From: Synechococcus sp. CO36386bin_37
Lineage (GTDB): Bacteria > Cyanobacteriota > Cyanobacteriia > PCC-6307 > Cyanobiaceae
DNA length: 12,982 nt
NCBI GenBank assembly: GCA_011525445.1
Contig: WTGE01000314.1
Span: forward strand, 1 to 12,982
Direction of reading: 5' to 3'
Both the position numbers and the translations under genes were made by a program. Shown piece after piece: positions 1 to 6,932 of this stretch (positions are counted from its first letter, which is position 1; each line of letters begins with the position of its first letter). A model generated the notes under the pieces. It saw only the letters and a program-made list of their open reading frames with translations, had not been told where the DNA came from and ran no database searches.

Positions 1-320
1 CCGTGGTGGAGAAAGGCAGTGGTAAAGGAGTTCGGACCCCTGGATATCGCATTGGAGGTAAAACAGGCACTGCCCAAAAGGCTGTGAATGGCGTCTATGT
101 CCCTGGCGCGCTGATTTGCAGTTTCGTGGCCACGCTTCCGATTGAGGACCCTCGTTACGTTGTGCTCGTGGTAGTTGATGAACCTCAAGGTGCCCATGCT
201 TACGGCTCTACTGTGGCCTTACCTGTAGCGAAATCCATTATTGATGGATTGCTAGTGATTGAAAAAATTCCCCCAAGCGCGCAAGTTCAATCTGTACAAA
301 CAAACACAACTTCTCCTTGA
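1..320 (+). CDS. ftsI: Peptidoglycan D,D-transpeptidase FtsI (PBP3-like), 3' end only
   Basis: This is the C-terminal end of a class B penicillin-binding protein; the gene starts outside the window and the first complete codon is at base 3. The visible residues hold the transpeptidase KTGTAQ box, the third conserved active-site motif of the penicillin-binding fold (the serine and SxN motifs lie upstream, unseen). The typical PBP3 strand FVATLPIEDPRYVVLVVVDEP follows the box. The short tail after the catalytic domain ends in a Ser/Thr-rich stretch. Members of the family cross-link septal peptidoglycan at the division site, anchored by an N-terminal membrane helix. The stop at 318-320 is followed after 54 bases by tal on the same strand, so the two may be cotranscribed. 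The family assignment is firm; FtsI rather than another class B PBP is inferred from motif context and recalled gene order. Confidence 0.9.
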   Translation, partial: VVEKGSGKGVRTPGYRIGGKTGTAQKAVNGVYVPGALICSFVATLPIEDPRYVVLVVVDEPQGAHAYGSTVALPVAKSIIDGLLVIEKIPPSAQVQSVQTNTTSP

Positions 321-374
321 GCTGTCAGTTTGGAAATCGTCGCTACGTTGAATTCATAGATTCTTAATTGCGAC

Positions 375-1547
375 ATGGCCACTCTCCTTGAGCAGCTTTC
401 CGCCATGACAGTGGTGGTTGCCGACACAGGTGATCTCGAGGCAATCAGGCGTTTCACTCCTCGTGATGCAACCACGAATCCCTCTCTCATTCTGGCTGCA
501 GCTCAAATTCCAGCGTATGAAAATCTTATCGATGAAGCTCTCCGCTGTTCTCGCCGCCTCCTTGGTGAACGCGCTCCTGTGGAGCAAGTCGTGCATGAAG
601 CACTTGATGAGATCAGTGTGATCTTTGGCAAAGAAATTTTGAAGATCGTGCCGGGCCGCGTTTCCACTGAAGTGGATGCACGTTTGAGTTACGACACGGA
701 AGCTACAGTTGAGAAGGGGAGAAAGCTGATTCGTTTGTATAACGATGCTGGTATTAACAACGACCGAGTTCTGATAAAAATTGCGTCGACTTGGGAGGGC
801 ATCAAAGCCGCTGAAATCCTTGAAAAGGATGGTATTCATTGCAATCTCACATTGTTGTTCGGTTTCTCTCAGGCTGTGGCCTGTGCTGAAGCAAATGTCA
901 CTTTGATATCACCTTTTGTTGGCCGTATTCTTGACTGGTTCAAAGCAGACACTGGTCGTGATTCTTATCCAGGTCCAGAAGATCCTGGGGTGATCTCGGT
1001 GACCAGTATATTCAATTATTTCAAGACTTATGGATACAAGACTGAAATTATGGGGGCAAGTTTCAGGAATCTCGATGAAATTACAGAACTTGCTGGTTGT
1101 GACCTTCTGACTATTTCGCCAAAACTTCTAGATCAACTGCGTAGCAGCGATAGTGAATTGGTTCGAAAGCTTGATGCTGCGAATCCTGCTTCTGTTTCGG
1201 AACGACTTCATGTGGACCAAGAGCTGTTCAAAGTCATGATGGCAAAGGATCGGATGGCAACCGACAAACTCAGTGAGGGGATCAAGGGCTTCAGCAAAGC
1301 GATTGAAACCCTCGAACAACAGCTTGCACACCGTCTTGCTGAGATCGAAGGAGGTTCTGCCTTTGGCCATGCTGTTCAGGAAATATTCTTGTTGAACGAT
1401 TTCAACGGTGATGGCTGCATCACCCGTGATGAATGGTTGGGAAGTGATGCGGTTTTCGATGCTTTGGATCAAGATCATGATGGTCGCCTCACGCCGGATG
1501 ATGTCCGTTTGGGTTTTGGTGGTGCGTTGTCCCTGACTTCTGTTTAA
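375..1547 (+). CDS. tal: Transaldolase with C-terminal EF-hand pair
   Basis: The protein has 390 residues. Residues 1 to about 325 are a TalB-type transaldolase, which moves a dihydroxyacetone unit between sugar phosphates in the non-oxidative pentose phosphate pathway in the cytosol. Visible signatures are DATTNPSL (about 31-38), the Schiff-base lysine K135 in the VLIKIASTW segment, [11 protein letters not shown], and [11 protein letters not shown]. The last 65 residues are not part of the normal enzyme, which is about 315-335 residues long. They contain two calcium-binding EF-hand loops: D342-x-N344-x-D346-G-C-I...E353, complete at all usual ligand positions, and D365-x-D367-x-D369-G...D376, with Asp instead of Glu at position 12. 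No strong Shine-Dalgarno precedes the ATG at 375, but the N-terminus matches the family there. Calcium control of the enzyme is only an inference from the loops. Cyanobacterial transaldolases with EF-hands are known, so this is probably lineage-typical. Confidence 0.96.
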   Translation: MATLLEQLSAMTVVVADTGDLEAIRRFTPRDATTNPSLILAAAQIPAYENLIDEALRCSRRLLGERAPVEQVVHEALDEISVIFGKEILKIVPGRVSTEVDARLSYDTEATVEKGRKLIRLYNDAGINNDRVLIKIASTWEGIKAAEILEKDGIHCNLTLLFGFSQAVACAEANVTLISPFVGRILDWFKADTGRDSYPGPEDPGVISVTSIFNYFKTYGYKTEIMGASFRNLDEITELAGCDLLTISPKLLDQLRSSDSELVRKLDAANPASVSERLHVDQELFKVMMAKDRMATDKLSEGIKGFSKAIETLEQQLAHRLAEIEGGSAFGHAVQEIFLLNDFNGDGCITRDEWLGSDAVFDALDQDHDGRLTPDDVRLGFGGALSLTSV

Positions 1548-1562
1548 CCCTTAACAGCTTGC

Positions 1563-1600
1563 CTTCCATCTCATGTTGTTTCAGTACTCTGAGATGGAAG
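1563..1600 (+). terminator. Hairpin just downstream of tal
   Basis: An 11-bp perfect inverted repeat, CTTCCATCTCA at 1563-1573 and TGAGATGGAAG at 1590-1600, encloses a 16-base loop and begins 15 bases after the tal stop. There is no run of T after it, so it is not a textbook intrinsic terminator. It could end or stabilise the tal transcript. The stem is long enough to be unlikely by chance, but its function is inferred from position only. Confidence 0.45.
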
Positions 1601-2141
1601 CTCAGGTTGTGGAGAGTGGTTACAGGGTTCGGCCACCAGTGAGATCCATTCGCTGTTGAAGGGATGAACAACACCGATCAGGTTGCTTCTTGAGCGGATT
1701 AATTTGCTTTAACTACGAAAGATTTAAGTCAGTACATTTGGTGAGTGTATTAAAAATGTCGGTTTTGGTTTCGAGATTTAATTGTCAATCTCCTGATTAT
1801 TTAGGCTAAAGCTTGCAGAAAGTATATCTTTCTTTTGCATAGGTTCTGGATGCTTTTTCCTTTTGGTCTTGCAGCTGTTTCTGCGTTTTGTTTAATGCCC
1901 ACGCGTGTTTCAGCTCGGCTACGCAACGCTTGATGTGTTGACTCTGGCCTTTCTGAAGCATCTTTTCAACAGCGATCAATCAAGGACGAAGCAGAGCTGC
2001 TCATCCTTTTAGGCAAAGATTCATTAAAGATGAAGGATCAAAATAATTGTGTTGAAGCAATATTTTTGAATGTCGCTAAAACTCTCGAAATTAATTTCCG
2101 TCGAGTCAATCACTTTGTTCTCCTGATCATTCTGCCGGCTC
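1601..2141. other. Stretch without a convincing gene between tal and the photolyase
   Basis: This segment is visibly richer in A/T than the flanking genes and contains no intact ORF that I can assign. In one + strand frame a start at 1850 gives 27 codons resembling a signal peptide (MLFPFGLAAVSAFCLMPTR, then ending RNA). TGA at 1931-1933 follows, and the same frame then stays open to TAG at 2150-2152. This may be the remains of a small secreted protein or may be chance. I saw no tRNA, rRNA or insertion-sequence ends. The right part must also hold the promoter of the photolyase gene, but I could not pick out a clear -35/-10 pair. Confidence 0.5.
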
Positions 2142-2249
2142 ATGAAAGTTAGTCGTCTTGATTTTTTCATCCTGATGTTGATCCATCGGCTGCGGCGCAG
2201 ATTGGAACTGAATCCACTAGAAATTGGGGGTGTTCAGTTCTGTGCATGA
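2142..2249 (+). CDS. Possible 35-residue small protein overlapping the photolyase start
   Basis: An ATG at 2142 opens 35 codons ending in TGA at 2247-2249. The product begins MKVSRLDFFILMLIHRLRRR and ends LELNPLEIGGVQFCA. It has a short hydrophobic stretch (about residues 7-14) followed by a basic RLRRR segment. Its stop overlaps the photolyase ATG as ATGA, the classic arrangement for translational coupling, and the frame matches the intergenic space exactly. Against it, there is no Shine-Dalgarno before the ATG and I recognise no family. It could be a leader ORF, a real small protein or a chance frame. Confidence 0.28.
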   Translation: MKVSRLDFFILMLIHRLRRRLELNPLEIGGVQFCA

Positions 2250-3760
2250 CGGCTGTTCAGCTCGTCTGGTTCAAGAAGGATCTTCGTGTGGAGGATCATC
2301 GGCCTCTTGCTCAGGCGATCGCACGTGGACCAGTGCTTCCGCTTTATGTCGTGGAGCCCGAGTTTTGGAAGCAGCGAGATGCGTCCGAGCGCCAGTGGTT
2401 GTTTTGTCGAGATGCACTCCTTGACCTCAGGGAGGCTCTTGCCCAACTAGGCCAACCTTTGATTGTCCGTTGCGGCGATGTCCTCGAGGTCTTCCAGCGA
2501 GCTCATCGTCAATTCGGTATCGATGGTCTTTGGAGTCATGAGGAAACGGGTAATAATTGGACTTATCAGCGCGATCAAAGGGTTGCTCTGTGGTGCCGTC
2601 AGCATGGCATCCACTGGGAGGAGATCCCTCAGTTCGGAGTCATCCGCCGCCTGCCTTCCCGAAATCGCTGGGCCAAGCGCTGGGAAACACAGATGGCCGA
2701 GTCTCTTACCCCTCCGCCGCAGAAGTTGCCATTTATCTCAGACATTGATGTCGGGGCAATTCCTGTACGTCCTGATTCGGGCTTAGCACTGGATTCATGC
2801 CCCAACCGTCAACCCGGTGGACGCTCGATGGCATTGAGGGAATTAGATGATTTTCTCGAGCATCGGTGTATGCGCTATTCGAGCTCGATCTCAAGCCCCA
2901 ACACGGCTTTTTCCGGTTGTTCGCGCCTCTCTGCTCATCTCACATGGGGATGTCTGTCGATGCGGGAGGTTATTCAAACAAGCCGCGGCTACAAAGGCCG
3001 AGGTGTCAGCAGTTTTGAGTCGCGTCTGCATTGGCATTGCCACTTCATTCAGAAGCTTGAGGCGCAGCCAGCCATTGAATTCGAAGACTTTCACCCTTTC
3101 ATGCGGGGAGTGCGTCAGGCAAATGATGAGCGACTGACCGCGTGGGCGGAAGGACGCACAGGGGTTCCATTCGTTGATGCGTGTATGCGGGCTTTGCAGT
3201 CCCACGGTTGGATCAACTTCAGGATGAGAGCCATGCTGATGTCGTTTGCCAGTTATCACCTCTGGCTCCCGTGGAGAGAGAGCGGTTTGCACTTAGCTCG
3301 GCAATTTGTGGACTATGAACCTGGGATTCACTGGAGCCAGTGTCAGATGCAGTCAGGGAGTACCGCTATCAATACAGTTCGTGTCTACAACCCCATCAAG
3401 CAGGGCCAAGACCATGATCTGGATGGCGCGTTCATTCGCGCATGGGTTCCAGAGCTTCAGATGGTTCCCGATGTTTATGTCCACGAGCCATGGAAGCTGT
3501 CGTTGCCAGGTCAACGACAGGCCAAAGTCAAACTTGGAGAAACATATCCTTTTCCTATTGTTGAGCCCGCGGTTGCAGCTCGGGAAGCGAAGCAGAAAAT
3601 ATGGGATATCAGGAAACGCTCGGGTTTTTCAGCCATTGCTGATGATATTCAGAGGCGCCACGGGTCAAGGCGATCGGGGTTGGCAACCACTGGGAGGCAA
3701 CGTCGTCGTCGTCGAGATGGGGTATCCAAAGATGCCATTCAATTAGGACTCGATCTTTAA
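2246..3760 (+). CDS. phr: Cryptochrome/photolyase family FAD protein (deoxyribodipyrimidine photolyase-like)
   Basis: The protein has 504 residues. The N-terminal Rossmann-like antenna domain starts with VQLVWFKKDLRVEDHRPL (about 5-21). The C-terminal helical FAD domain includes FESRLHWHCHF (257-267), GVPFVDACMRAL (306-317), INFRMRAM (323-330) and the conserved end YNPIKQGQDHDLDGAFIRAWVPEL (381-404). Photolyases use reduced FAD and blue light to split UV-induced pyrimidine dimers. Without gaps against E. coli photolyase, W263 and W343 match two of the three electron-transfer tryptophans (W306, W359). The proximal W382 is replaced by C366, and N378, which faces flavin N5, by H362. The gene therefore belongs to a divergent branch whose exact activity (CPD, 6-4 or signalling) I cannot decide. 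The tail is arginine-rich (R486-R490). ATG 2246 fits the family N-terminus. Its TAA overlaps the stop of the - strand reductase. Confidence 0.92.
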   Translation: MTAVQLVWFKKDLRVEDHRPLAQAIARGPVLPLYVVEPEFWKQRDASERQWLFCRDALLDLREALAQLGQPLIVRCGDVLEVFQRAHRQFGIDGLWSHEETGNNWTYQRDQRVALWCRQHGIHWEEIPQFGVIRRLPSRNRWAKRWETQMAESLTPPPQKLPFISDIDVGAIPVRPDSGLALDSCPNRQPGGRSMALRELDDFLEHRCMRYSSSISSPNTAFSGCSRLSAHLTWGCLSMREVIQTSRGYKGRGVSSFESRLHWHCHFIQKLEAQPAIEFEDFHPFMRGVRQANDERLTAWAEGRTGVPFVDACMRALQSHGWINFRMRAMLMSFASYHLWLPWRESGLHLARQFVDYEPGIHWSQCQMQSGSTAINTVRVYNPIKQGQDHDLDGAFIRAWVPELQMVPDVYVHEPWKLSLPGQRQAKVKLGETYPFPIVEPAVAAREAKQKIWDIRKRSGFSAIADDIQRRHGSRRSGLATTGRQRRRRRDGVSKDAIQLGLDL

Positions 3761-4887
3761 CCTCGCTGCAGTATCAAGCGGCGAATCACTCTTTGCGCAA
3801 TGTCTCCGTAACCCATTTCGCCAGAAAGAATTTGGGCAATGCGGCGAGGTGCTGTTGGACGCTTGATCCCCAGTTGATACCCCACTTTTGGGAAGCGGTA
3901 GAACACCTGGGCGATCCGTCGTCCCCAAGCCATCGAATCGCCCCAGCGATCGCGCATCCGCTTGGAGTAACTAGAGAGATCGGGCTGACTCCCGCCAAGC
4001 CAAGCATCGAGACTGGATGCAGCCTCACAGCCGCTCATCAAGGCTGGTCTAAGTCCCTCTGCGAGAAAGGGATCGCAGAGCGACGCGGCATCGCCCACGG
4101 CGAGAATGCCCTTGCTGTGCAGAGGCGTGTGACCGTTCCAGACTCTGAGCTGGGCGTTCTGTCGAAATCCATCTGTTGCCGAAAATCCCAAATCGGGCAG
4201 GAGCTGTTCAAGAACCGTTTCTGTGTCACTGACACGACGTCCAATGAAAGTGCCTACCCCCACATTGATGCCGTTTGCTAAAGGAAAAGCCCAGGCAAAC
4301 CCGTGGTGGACGAGGCCAAACTCAAACCGGGCTGTTCCAGGTTTCAATGTTCCCAGTCCCTCGAGACGTACGGACAGCGTCGTAGCGAGATGCAGATCCC
4401 GAGGCCCGATTCCGAACTGTTTGGGCCAAGGGGAGAGGGATCCGTCAGCTATCACGATCGCTTTGGCTTCAATCACTTCGTCGGTTTTGCTCTGCACCCG
4501 CCAAAGGTTGTTGTCCCGTTGGATATCAATGGCTTCGAAGGGGCGTTTCAGCTCTGCTCCATGCGACAGGGCTTGTTCGAGCAACAGGGCATCGAGCCGC
4601 TCGCGTCTCACAATCCAAAAAGGAGCGGAGCCGGGCAGGGCAGCCATAACTGGATCGGTAAGACACCAGCTGAAATCAACCTGTTGGATGACGTCATCAA
4701 CAGCAGGTTGTAGATCAAAGGGAAACCAATCCTGAACCGAGGCCGCCATTCCTCCCCCACAAGGCTTGATCCGCTCAGAGATGTCGCGCTCCAGGATGGT
4801 TACGCGGTGGCCTAGATGGGCTAAATGGAAGGCTGCGCTTGACCCTGCTGCACCCGCTCCAATAACAGCAACGTCTGTGATGCTCAA
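3757..4887 (-). CDS. FAD-dependent oxidoreductase, geranylgeranyl reductase (ChlP-like) family
   Basis: The protein has 376 residues. The N-terminus carries the FAD Rossmann motif VIGAGAAGSSAA (G10-x-G12-x-x-G15), ending at the ribose-binding acid E34 (ILERD). A second flavin motif is at ILAVGDAASLCDPFLAEG (261-278), with D266 the usual pyrophosphate contact, and PCGGGM (42-47) is the conserved loop of the geranylgeranyl reductase family. Relatives saturate isoprenoid chains, as in chlorophyll phytol (ChlP), or modify other lipids or pigments. The residues after 300 differ enough that I do not call it ChlP itself. The start is TTG at 4887-4885. The only in-frame codons between it and the upstream stop TAG (4902-4900) offer no other start, and the next ATG (M47) would delete the FAD motif. 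The gene is convergent with the photolyase, sharing overlapping stops. Its substrate is unknown. Confidence 0.9.
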   Translation of the reverse strand: MSITDVAVIGAGAAGSSAAFHLAHLGHRVTILERDISERIKPCGGGMAASVQDWFPFDLQPAVDDVIQQVDFSWCLTDPVMAALPGSAPFWIVRRERLDALLLEQALSHGAELKRPFEAIDIQRDNNLWRVQSKTDEVIEAKAIVIADGSLSPWPKQFGIGPRDLHLATTLSVRLEGLGTLKPGTARFEFGLVHHGFAWAFPLANGINVGVGTFIGRRVSDTETVLEQLLPDLGFSATDGFRQNAQLRVWNGHTPLHSKGILAVGDAASLCDPFLAEGLRPALMSGCEAASSLDAWLGGSQPDLSSYSKRMRDRWGDSMAWGRRIAQVFYRFPKVGYQLGIKRPTAPRRIAQILSGEMGYGDIAQRVIRRLILQRG

Positions 4888-4940
4888 AACGTTAAGCGGC
4901 TAACAGCATGGGGCTTGATGCGTTTCGGTTGTGGAGTCAT
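4884..4940 (-). CDS. Possible 18-residue leader ORF upstream of the reductase
   Basis: On the - strand an ATG at 4940-4938 opens 18 codons (MTPQPKRIKPHAVSRLTF) ending in TGA at 4886-4884. This stop overlaps the reductase's weak TTG start as TTGA. Such a leader could help ribosomes re-initiate at the poor start codon. No Shine-Dalgarno is visible and a frame this short is easily produced by chance. Confidence 0.15.
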   Translation of the reverse strand: MTPQPKRIKPHAVSRLTF

Positions 4941-5509
4941 GCAAAAAAACAGTCAACGTCTTTGCACATTCTCTCAGCACGTCAGTCTTCAGAGGATTCA
5001 ACCAAAACCAAGATCCCCAAGATGGGTAATTGATAATGAGGAGTGCGAGCGGTCCCTGCTTTCCTCGCTAGGTTAGAAACTAGTTGCAATCAAAGCTTTA
5101 GCCGCAAAAAGCATTGATGTTGCAGATTCACTCTAAATATTGACTCTAGTGACGATTCTCCCAGTTGAAAACCAGGCATGAATCAATTAAAAAATTAGTT
5201 TTTATTGAGGATTTGCGTGTGGGACTGGCTGTAAAAATATAATATGTGTTACTTCTTTGGTATAGGCTTTTGTTTGACAGTCTGTTGAAGGCCTTGTCTT
5301 GCTTGTCTGAGTTTGTATCCCAGCGTTTGAATGGAGTGAACCATGTAGTGAAAAGCTTTCATAAAATTAAGCACGCACAAGGTCATTTAAGTTGTATCGC
5401 TGTGATAGGCCCTTATTTGGTGGTTGGGCAGGATTGAATTGATCTTGAGTGGCATGTAAGTTCTTTCGAGTTTTTTCAAATGAAAAGTTACTATTGATGC
5501 TCTCGAGAG
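4941..5509. other. A/T-rich intergenic stretch between the reductase and the TerB-like gene
   Basis: There is no gene here that I can support. The left part (about 4941-5100) should contain the promoter of the - strand reductase. The right part is strongly A/T-rich and contains a promoter-like site at 5213-5243. A 63-codon + strand frame (5246-5437, GTG start) follows immediately, but its start would lie at or before the expected transcription start and it has no ribosome binding site or recognisable composition. No tRNA-like clover-leaf signature or IS end was seen. Confidence 0.5.
5213..5243 (+). promoter_or_regulatory. Promoter-like site with perfect TATAAT and no clear gene
   Basis: TATAAT at 5238-5243 matches the sigma-70 type -10 consensus exactly. 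TTGCGT at 5213-5218 is a possible -35 element, but the 19-bp spacer is longer than the ideal 17. Transcription would start near 5250, about 310 bases before the TerB-like start codon, and no supported ORF begins near it. In such A/T-rich DNA a chance match is possible. Confidence 0.35.
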
Positions 5510-5538
5510 TTGTGTCTGGTATTGCCCAAGTTTAGAAT
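5510..5538 (+). promoter_or_regulatory. Likely promoter of the TerB-like gene
   Basis: TTGTGT (5510-5515) and TAGAAT (5533-5538, five of six consensus bases) are separated by exactly 17 bp. The expected start of transcription is near 5545. That lies after the most upstream possible start codon (TTG 5541), so it favours the downstream TTG at 5562 as the real translation start. The pattern is good but unproven. Confidence 0.45.
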
Positions 5539-5548
5539 CATTGAAAGT

Positions 5549-5554
5549 AAGGGG
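5549..5554 (+). promoter_or_regulatory. Ribosome binding site deciding the TerB-like start
   Basis: The stretch AAGGGG lies 7 bases upstream of the TTG at 5562-5564, a normal Shine-Dalgarno distance. The alternative TTG at 5541 lies upstream of it and has no comparable site, so the shorter protein is preferred. Confidence 0.5.
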
Positions 5555-5561
5555 TTTTGTT

Positions 5562-5996
5562 TTGGATTGTCATGCAATTGGTGCGTTAATTCAAATTTTA
5601 AAATTGATGGCACAGGCTGATGGCTATATTGCTGGTGAGGAACTTTTTGTCCTTGAAAAAATTAGTCGCAGTTACCTCAAGACGGCAAAAGTTTCATCTT
5701 GGTCCGAAGCTTTTAACCGTCCTGAAGATATTGATTTTCTTGCGGAGCAAATTCCCTATGAGCATCGGCTGACTGCTGCGACGATGGCTTTTATGATCAT
5801 TGCTTCATCTCGTGATGAGTATCAATTTGCTGTCAACGCGCAAGAGCAAACTGCATTCAATCGTCTTTGTGATGCCCTTGCTCTGTCAGAGGAGCAGATT
5901 GATTTAGCTCGCACTGATGCAATGAATGAGCTCACTCGAAAGTTGGGTTTCTGGGAGCAGATGGCAAGTCGATTTCCATTCATGTCTGGTCTTTAG
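5562..5996 (+). CDS. TerB-like (tellurite resistance TerB family) protein of unknown role
   Basis: With TTG 5562 as start the protein has 144 residues; the frame is open further up, and TTG 5541 would add seven. It is helical and soluble with no signal peptide or membrane segment. The N-terminal part, with ALIQILKLMAQADGYIAGEE (A19-D20-G21 core, followed by acidic residues), resembles the first helical hairpin of TerB/DUF533-type domains. A matching second half contains LSEEQIDLAR. The TerB fold binds metal in some members, but in cyanobacteria the family has no settled function and tellurite resistance should not be assumed. The gene stands alone on the + strand in an A/T-rich pocket between a - strand reductase and the - strand frr. 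Its codons end in A/T more often than those of its neighbours, which could mean more recent acquisition or relaxed selection. Confidence 0.72.
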   Translation: MDCHAIGALIQILKLMAQADGYIAGEELFVLEKISRSYLKTAKVSSWSEAFNRPEDIDFLAEQIPYEHRLTAATMAFMIIASSRDEYQFAVNAQEQTAFNRLCDALALSEEQIDLARTDAMNELTRKLGFWEQMASRFPFMSGL

Positions 5997-6145
5997 GCTT
6001 CTGATTTGTTGGTATCTGTCAATCGAAGAAATTGCTAAAGGTCAATACGAGGTCTTTGGTCTTGCGGATTCAGTTGAGGTCGACTGTAAAATAAGGGAGC
6101 AAAAAGTTTGATAATAGCTTTTGCTGTCATGATCAAAAATTTTTA
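5997..6145. other. Short A/T-rich spacer after the TerB-like gene
   Basis: I see no gene, strong hairpin or repeat here. The next candidate frame (6146-6379) is weak, so the whole stretch from 5997 to 6375 may be noncoding space between the convergent TerB-like gene and frr. Confidence 0.5.
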
Positions 6146-6379
6146 ATGTGGTTGCTCAATGCATTAAAAATTGTGCTGGTATCTTCGTTTCTTGTTGAAG
6201 TTCGTTTGAGAAAAAAATTGGCTGGTGAGTCTTTGTTAAGGCGGTACCTGCCTTTCGTATATCCAATTATTTTGATTGGGTCAGCGATCAACGATCTTTT
6301 TTGGACTCCTTCTTGTCATGAGATAGGGATAAAGTGCAGCTCTTTACCCCTCAATCATTGTTGGCACTACAAAGATTAA
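6146..6379 (+). CDS. Doubtful 77-residue hydrophobic protein
   Basis: ATG 6146 opens 77 codons. Two hydrophobic stretches (about residues 2-17 and 35-53) are separated by a basic loop (VRLRKKLAG...LLRR), giving the look of a small two-helix membrane protein. The stop TAA at 6377-6379 overlaps the stop of the - strand frr. No ribosome binding site precedes the ATG and no family is recognised. The base composition is A/T-rich, where hydrophobic frames arise easily. It could be real, a decayed gene or chance. Confidence 0.25.
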   Translation: MWLLNALKIVLVSSFLVEVRLRKKLAGESLLRRYLPFVYPIILIGSAINDLFWTPSCHEIGIKCSSLPLNHCWHYKD

Positions 6380-6924
6380 ACTTTGAGAATCTCAATCTCT
6401 TTCTCTGCAAGATGTTTCTCTAGTTCTGCGATAAAGCGGTCTGTGGTTTTCTGTACCTTGTCTTGTTCATCCCTGCTTTGATCTTCTGAGAGATCTCCCT
6501 CTTTTTCGCGTTTTTTGATTTTGTCAATTGCGTCACGCCGCACACTGCGCAAAGCTACTTTGCCCTCTTCAGAGTATTTGGCAGCCAATTTGCAGAATTC
6601 TTTGCGGCGTTCCTCGGTTAGTGGAGGAACGTTGATGCGGATGAGCTTGCCATCATTATTGGGAGTGAATCCTAAATCGCTGGTTGCTATCGCTTTCTCG
6701 ATGAGACCCAGGGATCCCATGTCGAAGGGTTGAATAGCAATTGTTTGTGAATCAGGTGTGGAGAGACTTGCGAGGGACTTCAATGGGGTGTCGGCCCCGT
6801 AATATTCAACGCTGATACGATCTAAAAGGGAAGGATTGGCTCGACCAGTTCGGATGGTATTGAAGTTGCGCAGGGTGGCTTCCACCGATTTGCGCATGTT
6901 GGCTTCGAGATCGGAATTTGGCAT
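6376..6924 (-). CDS. frr: Ribosome recycling factor
   Basis: The protein has 182 residues, close to the usual 185. It shows the family signature throughout: the [13 protein letters not shown] segment (about 26-38), [27 protein letters not shown], the near-invariant [14 protein letters not shown], and the long charged C-terminal helices. RRF, with EF-G, splits ribosomes from mRNA after termination in the cytosol. The ATG at 6924-6922 lies 8 bases after the pyrH stop without an obvious Shine-Dalgarno, so the pair is very probably cotranscribed, as is common in bacteria. Nothing in the sequence suggests damage or truncation. Confidence 0.98.
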   Translation of the reverse strand: MPNSDLEANMRKSVEATLRNFNTIRTGRANPSLLDRISVEYYGADTPLKSLASLSTPDSQTIAIQPFDMGSLGLIEKAIATSDLGFTPNNDGKLIRINVPPLTEERRKEFCKLAAKYSEEGKVALRSVRRDAIDKIKKREKEGDLSEDQSRDEQDKVQKTTDRFIAELEKHLAEKEIEILKV

Positions 6925-6932
6925 AACGTTGA

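Noticed and set aside
354..839. 161-codon - strand open frame inside tal
   Set aside because: It lies wholly antisense to an unmistakable transaldolase and its translation has no family-like features; it is a shadow frame.
2315..2322. HIP1 octamer GCGATCGC (also at 3946-3953)
   Set aside because: This is a common cyanobacterial genome word; two copies within coding regions are not informative alone.
4687..4698. Perfect 12-bp palindrome GATGACGTCATC
   Set aside because: It lies in the middle of the reductase coding sequence with no regulatory context, so it is most likely chance.
4223..4735. 170- and 136-codon + strand frames over the reductase
   Set aside because: Both are antisense shadows of the flavoprotein and show no domain pattern.
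5246..5437. 63-codon frame with GTG start after the TATAAT site
   Set aside because: Its start would be at or before the transcription start implied by the promoter, with no ribosome binding site and no recognisable composition.
5541..5561. Upstream TTG 5541 as start of the TerB-like protein
   Set aside because: The best ribosome site (AAGGGG) and the predicted transcription start both lie downstream of it, favouring TTG 5562.
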